Shown here: positions 1-7,136 of the stretch, in pieces
Layout: each line of letters begins with the position of its first letter
Position numbering within the stretch: the first letter of the stretch is position 1
Assembly: GCA_002358955.1 (NCBI GenBank)
Contig: DEPV01000054.1
Span: 1-10,426 of the forward strand
Origin: Erysipelothrix sp. UBA3383
Lineage (GTDB): Bacteria > Bacillota_I > Bacilli_A > Erysipelotrichales > Erysipelotrichaceae
Length of the DNA: 10,426 bases
Direction of reading: 5' to 3'
Notes under the pieces: model-generated
What the model was told of the DNA's origin: nothing
The model's input: the letters and a program-made list of their open reading frames with translations, nothing else
Database searches by the model: none
Program-made: the position numbers and the translations under genes

Positions 1-1146
1 GTACTGAATGGATACATTGAGGAATCGATGGAAGGACAAATGGTCTTACAACTATTCAACCATGAAGAAAAAGCACAAGAGAAGTTTGATGATCTTAACA
101 AGATTTATCGTAAAAACTCTCAATGGGCACAAATCACATCCATCATGATTTATCCATTGATGCAAAACCTCAACACAATATCCTATGCAATCATTGGGGT
201 TGTAGGTGGCTATATGTCGATCTTTAAAGGGCTATCCATTGGATCTCTAAGTGCTTATGTGAACATGACACGTACTCAAGGAAAACCCATCAATGAGATA
301 TCACAACAATTTACTACTTTACAATCTGCACTGGCTTCTGCAGAACGTATCTTTGAACTACTGGACTGGGCTGAAGAGTCCATTGAAGCGGATGATTTAA
401 TTCTAGAAGATGTGGAAGGGTCAGTACGCTTTGAGAATGTTGATTTCTCATATGTACCTGGAGTTCCTATTCTTAAAGATGTATCATTCTGGGCTAAACC
501 GGGACAAAAGATTGCATTTGTTGGATCTACGGGTGCTGGTAAAACAACCATTACCAACTTAATTACTCGATTCTATGATATCAATGGGGGTAAAATTCTT
601 ATTGATGGTCAAGATATTAAACATGTTAACCGTTTAAGCCTTCGTAAACACATCTCAATGGTACTTCAAGATACCCACTTATTCTCAGGAACTATTATGG
701 AAAACATCCGTTATGGTAATCTTGATTCAAGTGATGAAGAATGTATTGATGCTGCAAAACTAGCCAATGCACACCACTTTATCAAGCAACTTGAACATGG
801 GTATAATACCGTAATATCAGGTGATGGTGATGAGTTGTCACAAGGTCAAAAGCAATTATTGAACATTGCACGTGCTGCTGTTGCCAATCCAAGTATCTTA
901 ATTCTTGATGAAGCAACATCATCCATTGATACACGTACTGAAGCTTTAATTGAAAAAGGAATGGATTCCATTATGGAGGGTCGAACAACCTTTGTTATTG
1001 CTCACCGTTTATCAACAGTACGTAATGCCGATGCAATTATTGTCCTTGAGAAAGGTGAAATTATCGAACGTGGTAGTCATGAAGAACTTCTTGAACTGGA
1101 CGGCCGTTATGCCTCACTTTACACTGGACAAAGTGAATTAGAATAA
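1..1146 (+). CDS. ABC exporter half-transporter (permease + ATPase), 5' end missing
   Basis: This is the C-terminal part of a fused membrane-domain/ATPase half-transporter. The reading frame is open from base 1 and the first residues (VLNGYIEESMEGQ) are the conserved membrane-domain stretch of exporters, so the ATG at 28 is internal. The last membrane helices are followed by a complete ATPase domain. It has Walker A GSTGAGKTT (523-549), a Q-loop in VLQDTHLF, signature LSQGQ (835-849), Walker B ILILDE with the catalytic Asp/Glu codons at 907-912, and the H-loop His at 1003-1005. LSQGQ and VLQDTHLF are typical of the member of heterodimeric multidrug exporters that keeps the catalytic glutamate (BmrD/YheH, TM288). 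The partner subunit is therefore probably encoded just upstream, outside the window. It would export drugs or lipophilic compounds across the cytoplasmic membrane; the substrate cannot be read from the sequence. Family assignment is firm, subfamily is inference. Confidence 0.93.
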   Translation, partial: VLNGYIEESMEGQMVLQLFNHEEKAQEKFDDLNKIYRKNSQWAQITSIMIYPLMQNLNTISYAIIGVVGGYMSIFKGLSIGSLSAYVNMTRTQGKPINEISQQFTTLQSALASAERIFELLDWAEESIEADDLILEDVEGSVRFENVDFSYVPGVPILKDVSFWAKPGQKIAFVGSTGAGKTTITNLITRFYDINGGKILIDGQDIKHVNRLSLRKHISMVLQDTHLFSGTIMENIRYGNLDSSDEECIDAAKLANAHHFIKQLEHGYNTVISGDGDELSQGQKQLLNIARAAVANPSILILDEATSSIDTRTEALIEKGMDSIMEGRTTFVIAHRLSTVRNADAIIVLEKGEIIERGSHEELLELDGRYASLYTGQSELE

Positions 1147-1153
1147 TAAAAAC

Positions 1154-1181
1154 TGAAGGGACGCTACTATGTGTCCTTTCA
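1154..1181 (+). terminator. Possible weak terminator after the first ABC gene
   Basis: An inverted repeat begins 8 bases after the ABC stop codon. TGAAGGGACGC (1154-1164) pairs with GTGTCCTTTCA (1171-1181), including two G-T pairs, with a 6-base loop. The tail (TTGTGTATAAT) is only moderately T-rich, so termination may be partial. It falls between an exporter gene and an unrelated phosphatase gene, where a transcript end is plausible. Confidence 0.45.
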
Positions 1182-1186
1182 TTGTG

Positions 1187-1192
1187 TATAAT
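1187..1192 (+). promoter_or_regulatory. Possible -10 element for the HAD/pyrophosphatase pair
   Basis: A perfect TATAAT lies at 1187-1192, just after the candidate terminator. It would place a transcription start near 1199 and give a leader of about 20 bases carrying the ribosome binding site of the next gene. I see no good -35 hexamer at 16-19 bases upstream, so this is tentative. Confidence 0.35.
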
Positions 1193-1218
1193 AAGTAAGT
1201 ATGAAGAGGGAGAATATT

Positions 1219-1854
1219 ATGACAGCAATTATTTTTGATTTGGATGGAACACTACTGGATTCTTTAAAAGACTTAGGATCTGCAATGAATACAACTTTAA
1301 AAGAATATGGATATCCAGAACATCCGATGGAATCTTATAAAACATTTGTAGGAAATGGATTGTATAAATTATGCCAAAGAGCACTTGGAAAAAATCAAGA
1401 GAACTTTGATGCTGTTTTCGAAAGTTTCTTAAAACAGTATGGAGAACAGGACAGTGTAGCTGAGGTGTATCCTAATGTTCTTGAAACATTAAAAGAACTC
1501 AATGCACTCAACATTCCAATTGGTATCCACACCAATAAAATGCAACGATTCACCGATGAGATTGTAGAAACATTCTTTGGTGATATTAAATTTGAAATGG
1601 TCGTTGGAGATCGTGAAGATGATCTTAAAAAACCAAACCCACATTATACCCATGAAATCATCAAAAGTTTCCCGGGAAATACTGAATCTGTATACTTTGT
1701 TGGAGACAGTGATGTAGACATGTTTACAGCAGTCAATGCAAAGGTTATTCCAGTGGGAGTTTCATGGGGATTTAGAAGTGTTGAACAATTGCAAGGAGCA
1801 GGGGCTCAATACGTTATAGACAATATGAAAGACCTTTTAAATGTGATAAAATAA
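1219..1854 (+). CDS. HAD-superfamily phosphatase (phosphoglycolate phosphatase/PpaX-like)
   Basis: A soluble 211-residue haloacid dehalogenase-type phosphohydrolase. All four motifs are visible: nucleophile motif FDLDGTLLDS (D7 and D9), motif II Thr in HTNK (T105), motif III Lys in KKPNP (around K138), and motif IV VGDSDVDM (161-168). Residues about 15-85 form a helical cap of the C1 type, as in phosphoglycolate phosphatase (Gph) and the pyrophosphatase PpaX. I chose the ATG at 1219 because AAGAGGGAG lies 6 bases upstream and the family normally begins directly with the strand leading to DxD. The in-frame ATG at 1201 has no ribosome binding site and would add six residues. The gene ends 19 bases before the inorganic pyrophosphatase gene, so the two are probably co-transcribed. 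The substrate is undetermined; a small phosphate ester or PPi is likely from the family. Confidence 0.88.
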   Translation: MTAIIFDLDGTLLDSLKDLGSAMNTTLKEYGYPEHPMESYKTFVGNGLYKLCQRALGKNQENFDAVFESFLKQYGEQDSVAEVYPNVLETLKELNALNIPIGIHTNKMQRFTDEIVETFFGDIKFEMVVGDREDDLKKPNPHYTHEIIKSFPGNTESVYFVGDSDVDMFTAVNAKVIPVGVSWGFRSVEQLQGAGAQYVIDNMKDLLNVIK

Positions 1855-1873
1855 GGGCAATTGGAGGCTTATT

Positions 1874-3520
1874 ATGACTGAAAAGAAAAATCTATTATTT
1901 ATCACAGGACATAAAAATCCGGATACTGATTCCATCGTATCGGCAATCGCTTATGCACACCTAAAAAATGAAATTGGTGAAGCTGCAGTAGCATGTCGTT
2001 TGGGCGATGTGAACGATGAAACAGAATATCTTTTAGATCGTTTTGGTTTTGAACAACCCATCCTTTTAAAAGATGCTAGGGCAACATTGGATGAGATCAG
2101 TGTAGATACACCGGTTAAGGTGCATCTTGATTCCTCAATTAAGGATGCAATGTCCATCGTATCATCCAAACGCCAAACTTTAGCGGTTGTGGACGATCGT
2201 GATCAGTTATTGGGTGTTGTTACCAGTTCCAACTTAGCAGATATTGCGATGGGTGATACGGCTGAAACCATTGAGCTTTTAAAAAGAACATCACAAGAAG
2301 CTATTGCACGTGCAATTGATGGGGAACTTGTTTATAAAACAGTTCGCTTTCACTTTAATGGTAAAACCAGTATTGGAGCATTGAATGAAACTAAACTGGA
2401 TGCTTATGATCTTCAAGATCGTCTTGTTATTTTAGGAGATGATATTGAAGCACAGGAGCAAGCGATTAAAAAAGGTGCAGCTTGTTTAGTGCTTGTTTGG
2501 ACGGATGCCATTGCCGATAGTGTTCGTGACTTAGCAATTAAACACCAATGTGCACTGATTACATCAACCCATGGTACGATGAACACTTCCCGTTACTTAC
2601 TCTTCTCACCATCAGTTAAAGAGGTTATGGCAACGGATTTAGTATCCTTTAACTTTAATGAGTTTGTGGATGATGTGGGTCGTAAGATGTTACACTCACG
2701 TTTTAGATCCTATCCTGTAACGGATGATAAAAACCGTATCTACGGATTTATTTCTCGTTATCACATCTTAAACTCTAACTCCAAACAGCTTGTGCTAGTA
2801 GACCATAATGAATACTCTCAATCTGTTGAGGGAATTGAAGATGCCGATGTTTATGAGGTTATTGACCACCACCGTATTGGTGGGGTAACAACTGTTAAAC
2901 CGATTAACTTTAGAAACGAAATTATTGGATCAACAGCATCCATCATTACTAAGATTTTCTTAGAACACGATCTAGAGATTCCTAAAGACATTGCAAGTCT
3001 ATTACTAGCTGCAATTATCTCGGATACCTTAAACTTAAAATCACCAACAACAACAGACCAAGATGTTCGTCTTGCAAAGATGTTGGAAAAGATATCCGGA
3101 CTGGATCGATTCAAGTTTGCTCATGAAATGTATGAAGTTACATCAAGCTTCAAGAGCAAATCATATGAAGAAATCATTGACCAAGATATTAAGAAATTTT
3201 ACATCTCTGAGAAAGAAATCATGGTATCTCAAGTTGTGCTGTATCGCTTTGATGAACTTTACAACATCATTGAAAACTTTGAGGAAGTTATGGCTGAGTA
3301 TGTACGATACCACCGCCTAGACCTCTTAACAGTTGTCTTTACCAGTATTGAGGACAATGGTTCCATTGTACTGGCTGCAGGTGAACTTAAAGAAGCCGTC
3401 TCACAGGCTTTCCCTAATGAGAATGGCAACAAGTTTACGTTCTTAAAAGATGTTGTCTCACGAAAGAACCAAATTTTACCTCGCCTATCTAATGCGATTG
3501 AACGATTTATAAGAATTTAA
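1874..3520 (+). CDS. ppaC: Manganese-dependent inorganic pyrophosphatase with regulatory CBS and DRTGG domains (family II)
   Basis: Hydrolyses pyrophosphate to two phosphates in the cytosol, pulling biosynthetic reactions forward. The 548 residues match the CBS-PPase subclass (about 550) rather than the plain enzyme (about 310). In order: DHH-domain metal motif GHKNPDTD (12-19); CBS repeat 1 (about 68-126); a DRTGG-type domain (about 127-243); CBS repeat 2 (about 247-303); return to the DHH domain with VDHNE (309-313), DHHRIGG (331-337) and SDT (383-385); then the DHHA2 domain with substrate-binding SRKNQILP (529-536). The usual form of the last motif is SRKKQ, so the second Lys is Asn here; the Arg-Lys pair that contacts substrate is kept. 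Studied members with this layout bind adenine nucleotides in the CBS pair: AMP and ADP inhibit, while diadenosine polyphosphates activate. GGAGG lies 6 bases before the start. It follows the HAD gene closely and is followed by a strong terminator. Confidence 0.96.
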   Translation: MTEKKNLLFITGHKNPDTDSIVSAIAYAHLKNEIGEAAVACRLGDVNDETEYLLDRFGFEQPILLKDARATLDEISVDTPVKVHLDSSIKDAMSIVSSKRQTLAVVDDRDQLLGVVTSSNLADIAMGDTAETIELLKRTSQEAIARAIDGELVYKTVRFHFNGKTSIGALNETKLDAYDLQDRLVILGDDIEAQEQAIKKGAACLVLVWTDAIADSVRDLAIKHQCALITSTHGTMNTSRYLLFSPSVKEVMATDLVSFNFNEFVDDVGRKMLHSRFRSYPVTDDKNRIYGFISRYHILNSNSKQLVLVDHNEYSQSVEGIEDADVYEVIDHHRIGGVTTVKPINFRNEIIGSTASIITKIFLEHDLEIPKDIASLLLAAIISDTLNLKSPTTTDQDVRLAKMLEKISGLDRFKFAHEMYEVTSSFKSKSYEEIIDQDIKKFYISEKEIMVSQVVLYRFDELYNIIENFEEVMAEYVRYHRLDLLTVVFTSIEDNGSIVLAAGELKEAVSQAFPNENGNKFTFLKDVVSRKNQILPRLSNAIERFIRI

Positions 3521-3532
3521 TTATTAATAACC

Positions 3533-3572
3533 ATAAAACAACTCAAATTATGCTGAGTTGTTTTATTTTTTT
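3533..3572 (+). terminator. Rho-independent terminator after ppaC
   Basis: A perfect 13-base-pair stem (ATAAAACAACTCA, 3533-3545, with TGAGTTGTTTTAT, 3554-3566) and 8-base loop run into an uninterrupted T tract to 3572. It begins 13 bases after the pyrophosphatase stop codon and isolates the exporter operon that follows. Confidence 0.92.
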
Positions 3573-3580
3573 CATATGTA

Positions 3581-3674
3581 GTTAGATGAATATGAACATT
3601 AGGTTAGATAATCATTGACCTATGTCTAAAGGGATGTTAGAGTATATCTAACGACAGGTATATATGTATCTAAT
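3581..3674. promoter_or_regulatory. Operator array: six helically phased GTTAGAT half-sites
   Basis: GTTAGAT occurs exactly at 3581-3587 (+), 3603-3609 (+) and 3646-3652 (-). Variants occur at 3636-3642 (+, GTTAGAG), 3668-3674 (-, ATTAGAT) and 3624-3630 (-, TTTAGAC). Forward copies step by 22 and 33 bases and reverse copies by 22 and 22. Forward-to-reverse centres at the two nested pairs are 21 and 10 bases apart, so all fall on roughly one face of the helix. Copies at 3636 and 3646 form the palindrome GTTAGA-5-TCTAAC across the -10 box and probable start site. The last copy touches the ribosome binding site. This looks like a cooperative binding region for a dimeric winged-helix repressor, most simply the product of the gene at 7129-8118. 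Repeats are seen; the binding protein is inferred. Confidence 0.7.
3615..3643 (+). promoter_or_regulatory. Promoter of the ABC exporter-regulator operon
   Basis: A -35 box TTGACC (3615-3620) is separated by 17 bases from a -10 box TAGAGT (3638-3643), which carries an extended -10 TG at 3635-3636. Transcription would start near 3650, leaving a leader of about 36 bases with AGGAGG (3675-3680) five bases before the first start codon. The boxes lie inside the GTTAGAT repeat array, with the main palindrome over the -10, as expected for a repressed promoter. Confidence 0.7.
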
Positions 3675-3685
3675 AGGAGGTTGTT

Positions 3686-5389
3686 ATGATTAAACTTTTA
3701 TACCGTTCTTGGAAGGATACAGGAACACTTAAAAACCTTATAGGATTAATATTCATTTTTTTTACCACTGCTCTATTGCTATTAGCTAGTTCACAGTTTT
3801 TAGGAAATTTAATTCAAGCAGTTTTAGAAAATCATGCTGATCTTATAATAAACAGTTTTAACATCTATATTGTTCTAGAACTTTTGATTTTAGTGCTTAA
3901 TTACCTTGGCTCACACTACAAATTAGTAACTGTTGAAAATATGAAACGTATATTTAAGAAATTAACGTTGTCACATCTTATTGATGCACCCTATAGTTTT
4001 AGTCAAAAGCAAGAAAAAGGAGATATTATTGGACGTCTAGAAGATGATGTTTCTAGCATCGTAACTGCCAGTAGTATGGGGGCAGATATCATCAAGGCAA
4101 TCATACTGTGCTTAGTATTTTCTCTATGTCTTATGTACTATAATTTTTACTTATTTTTGTTATTCATTATTCCAATTGTTCTTAATGCACTGATCCAAAT
4201 GACAATCAGTGATACGATTATGAATTTTATTGTTCCATGGAAAGAAGCGCAAGGATCAAGAAATAGTCTATTCCAAGAAATCTTAAGTAACCAAAGTACA
4301 ATTCGTATTTATCAACTTGAAGATCAAGCGAATAACTGGATTGATGAAGCAAGTAGATTAACACAATCCAGGGGGTTTATAGGCTTAAGTAAACTGAATA
4401 TCATTCAAACGACCTTATCATTAATTTCATTTTTACCAATAGTTCTAGTTCTTATTGGGGGAGCTTACTTGGTGTCTAATAACAACATTAATATTGCGCA
4501 ACTCACAAGTTCCTTAATGATTGCTAACTTAGCAAATGATGAGTTCTCTGTAATTTTAGTTGGTTTTATTAATATCCCGCATTTAATGAGTTCTGCACAA
4601 CGTATCTTTCCTCTATGGGATAGTGGTTATGAAGAGTTTGGCGATGAGCTTGGTTTTGATAAAACAGAACAAGTGATTGAGCTTAACGATGTTTCATTTT
4701 CATACAATCAGAATAAGGATGTTCTTAAAAATATCAATCTTAAGATTAAACGCGGTGAATCAATTGGAATTGTAGGTACCAGTGGTTCTGGTAAATCAAC
4801 CTTATTTAAGCTCCTATTGGGCTTATACAGCCCTACAGCTGGTGAGGTTAAAGTTAATGCACTGAGTGTTCAAAGGTGGGAAAAAGATGCACTCAGAAAC
4901 CAGTTTGCAGTGGTATCACAGAAACATAGCCTATTTTCCGATAGTATCGCTCAAAACATCAAATATGGTAATGATAATTTAAGTAATGCTGAAATCAGTT
5001 CTATTCTGAAGTCTGTAAAACTTAATAAAGACCCAGACATGCAAATTGGGGAATCGGGTCAATTTTTATCAGGTGGAGAACGACAACGTTTATCAATTGC
5101 TCGGGCATTGGTAAAAGATGCTGATATATTACTACTTGATGAAGCCAGTTCAGCCCTTGATTTAGAAACTGAGACGCAAGTCATGTCTCTTATTGCTGGT
5201 ACACACAATCATTCAACACAGCTGATTGTTGCACACAGATTATCAACAGTAGTTTCATGTGATCGTATCTTAGTGCTAAATCAAGGTAAGATTGTTGAGA
5301 TGGGTGATCATAAAACACTGATGAGAAAGAAGGGTGTCTACTACAATTTGTTCAATCTACAAAAAGGAGAAGGTCATGAAAAAGAATAA
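3686..5389 (+). CDS. ABC exporter half-transporter, first subunit of operon
   Basis: A 567-residue fused exporter subunit. About six membrane segments are visible in the first 300 residues (roughly 17-36, 55-74, 135-152, 154-172, 242-263 and 275-297). The ATPase domain follows: Walker A GTSGSGKST (364-372), Q-loop in VVSQKHSLF, ESG before signature LSGGE (461-465), Walker B ILLLDE (D485, E486), D-loop SALD, and H-loop His 517. All ATPase residues look functional. There is no N-terminal C39 peptidase domain, so it is not a leader-cleaving bacteriocin exporter. It probably pairs with the next gene's product, whose start lies 14 bases inside this gene. Transcription likely begins at the promoter at 3615-3643 under the GTTAGAT array. 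The substrate is unknown; context with a dedicated regulator suggests export of a toxic compound, drug or peptide. Arginine codons are mixed CGT and AGA. Confidence 0.92.
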   Translation: MIKLLYRSWKDTGTLKNLIGLIFIFFTTALLLLASSQFLGNLIQAVLENHADLIINSFNIYIVLELLILVLNYLGSHYKLVTVENMKRIFKKLTLSHLIDAPYSFSQKQEKGDIIGRLEDDVSSIVTASSMGADIIKAIILCLVFSLCLMYYNFYLFLLFIIPIVLNALIQMTISDTIMNFIVPWKEAQGSRNSLFQEILSNQSTIRIYQLEDQANNWIDEASRLTQSRGFIGLSKLNIIQTTLSLISFLPIVLVLIGGAYLVSNNNINIAQLTSSLMIANLANDEFSVILVGFINIPHLMSSAQRIFPLWDSGYEEFGDELGFDKTEQVIELNDVSFSYNQNKDVLKNINLKIKRGESIGIVGTSGSGKSTLFKLLLGLYSPTAGEVKVNALSVQRWEKDALRNQFAVVSQKHSLFSDSIAQNIKYGNDNLSNAEISSILKSVKLNKDPDMQIGESGQFLSGGERQRLSIARALVKDADILLLDEASSALDLETETQVMSLIAGTHNHSTQLIVAHRLSTVVSCDRILVLNQGKIVEMGDHKTLMRKKGVYYNLFNLQKGEGHEKE

Positions 5390-7136
5390 AACAAATACAC
5401 TTGATAGTCTGTATAGAATTTCAAAGGTTGGGTCATGGGCTGTATTAATTGCCATTTTAGGTTCTGTATTATCTGGAATTGTTAAATATGGATTGACTTT
5501 GATTCTTGGATTATTTTCAAAAGAGGCAATTTATCAAGCAAATATGATGACATTTCAACCTGACCGATTCAAAACTTTGTTGATCATCTTAGTATTGTTC
5601 ATACCAGCTATGATCGGTGGACAGGTGCTCAATTTGTATGGTGCAATGAGAGTTGATAGAAATATAAAAGCAAGTCTTTTTCAGGTTATTTTAAAAAGGG
5701 ATGAGAGTTTAAGAAAGGAAACACATACTGGAAAACTTATGAGTATTCTAACAAGTGATGCATTTATTGTAGATGATTTCTTTTTTCAAGGATCCAATTT
5801 TAGAATTATACAACCGTTTATAACAGGTTTACTAGCATTGGTTACGCTTCTGGTTATTGATTATCGTTTTGCTCTAGTAACTTCCATATTTGGTTTTGTA
5901 TCTATTTTTATGGCAACATTATTTACAACTCAAATACAAAAGAATTATAGAGATACCAGATTTAAAAATGACGATAGTGTTCACAGGGCATCTGAAATTA
6001 TTGAAAATGAAACGATGATCCGACAGTATGGTATCAAGAATAAAATTATTACAAATTATGATGAAAGCAACCTCAAGTATAGTAAGTCAATAATTCATGC
6101 AAACACACTACAGCTAAGAATTGATATGTTGCAAACATTAATTAATATCATCTCATTGGGTCTATTTTTAATCATTGCTTATCAATTGTCCACAAACGGA
6201 AATTTCGACTTTACAAATATAGTTGTTTTGATGCCTCTAAGAACCTCAGTGAGTCAAATGTTTTCAAATCTTGGTTCCTCTTGGAACTATATGGTTGAAG
6301 TATCAACATCTTCTGATCGTCTTTTAGAAATACTTAGTATGAAAGTTGAAGATGATAGAATGGATAAAGAACCATTAATACTGAATAAAGGTGATTTCAT
6401 TATACAAATGGAAGATGTGTCCTTTGGATATGATAAAAAGAATATACTTAATAATGTAAGTTTAAATTTTTCAAGTTCACAATCCTATGCTTTAGTTGGG
6501 CATTCTGGAAGCGGGAAATCGACGCTACTCAATCTGTTATTAGGACTATATAATACCTATACGGGAAGAATTTCAATAAACGGACATGATGTTAATGAAC
6601 TGAGTTTAAGTAGTATAAGAAAAGAAGTAGTTTTAGTAGAACAAGAAGCTTCGCTGTTTAACCGAAGTATTTATGATAATATCGTTATGGGTTCTGATGG
6701 TGATCTTTCTGAAATTAAGGCAAGGGTTATTACAGCGGCTAAAAAGAGTGGGATTCACGATTATATAATGTCTCTTGATAATACGTATGATACAATTGTA
6801 GGAGAATCGGGCTCTCTTTTATCAGGTGGTCAAATTCAAAGAATTGCAATCGCTCGGGCTTTAATGACTGATGCCTCCATTGTTATTTTTGATGAACCTA
6901 CCGCAGCCTTAGACAGTGAATCAGAACAAGTGATTCAAAATGTAATCGATTCAATTTCTAAAGAGAAACTAGTTTTAGTCAGTGCACACCGCCTAAGTAC
7001 TATTCAAGTTATGGATGAAATCATTGTTCTTGATGAGGGCATGGTTATGGAAAAGGGAAATCATGCAACTCTAAAGAATAAGCATGGAATCTATGCAAAT
7101 TTACTTAATTATCAAAAGGAGATAAGCTATGAATGA
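5376..7136 (+). CDS. ABC exporter half-transporter, second subunit of operon
   Basis: A 586-residue exporter subunit of the same architecture as its neighbour. Membrane segments are near residues 20-46, 67-85, 145-162, 164-184, 252-270 and possibly 278-297. The ATPase domain has Walker A GHSGSGKST (375-383), Q-loop in LVEQEASLF, GESG before signature LSGGQ (482-486), Walker B IVIFDE (D506, E507) and H-loop His 538. I chose the ATG at 5376 because AGGAG (5365-5369) sits 6 bases upstream. An in-frame ATG at 5334 would add 14 residues that are only a frame-shifted reading of the previous gene's C-terminus. The 14-base overlap with the preceding gene suggests coupled translation and a 1:1 heterodimer. 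Both ATPase domains keep the catalytic glutamate. Codon use stands out: 16 of 23 arginines are AGA or AGG. Confidence 0.92.
   Translation: MKKNKTNTLDSLYRISKVGSWAVLIAILGSVLSGIVKYGLTLILGLFSKEAIYQANMMTFQPDRFKTLLIILVLFIPAMIGGQVLNLYGAMRVDRNIKASLFQVILKRDESLRKETHTGKLMSILTSDAFIVDDFFFQGSNFRIIQPFITGLLALVTLLVIDYRFALVTSIFGFVSIFMATLFTTQIQKNYRDTRFKNDDSVHRASEIIENETMIRQYGIKNKIITNYDESNLKYSKSIIHANTLQLRIDMLQTLINIISLGLFLIIAYQLSTNGNFDFTNIVVLMPLRTSVSQMFSNLGSSWNYMVEVSTSSDRLLEILSMKVEDDRMDKEPLILNKGDFIIQMEDVSFGYDKKNILNNVSLNFSSSQSYALVGHSGSGKSTLLNLLLGLYNTYTGRISINGHDVNELSLSSIRKEVVLVEQEASLFNRSIYDNIVMGSDGDLSEIKARVITAAKKSGIHDYIMSLDNTYDTIVGESGSLLSGGQIQRIAIARALMTDASIVIFDEPTAALDSESEQVIQNVIDSISKEKLVLVSAHRLSTIQVMDEIIVLDEGMVMEKGNHATLKNKHGIYANLLNYQKEISYE

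Noticed and set aside
1201..1218. Earlier in-frame ATG for the HAD phosphatase
   Set aside because: No ribosome binding site precedes 1201, the possible TATAAT would put the transcription start at about 1199, and the purine-rich AAGAGGGAG inside this stretch is the ribosome binding site for the ATG at 1219.
1951..3320. Open frames inside the pyrophosphatase gene
   Set aside because: They lie in alternative frames of a conserved enzyme and show no recognisable domain or start signal.
5334..5375. Longer N-terminus for the second exporter subunit
   Set aside because: The 14 extra residues lie inside the previous gene in another frame and no ribosome binding site precedes 5334; AGGAG is correctly placed for 5376.
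3686..7136. Bacteriocin or lantibiotic export system
   Set aside because: Neither subunit has an N-terminal C39 peptidase domain and no precursor peptide, modification enzyme or immunity gene is visible nearby.
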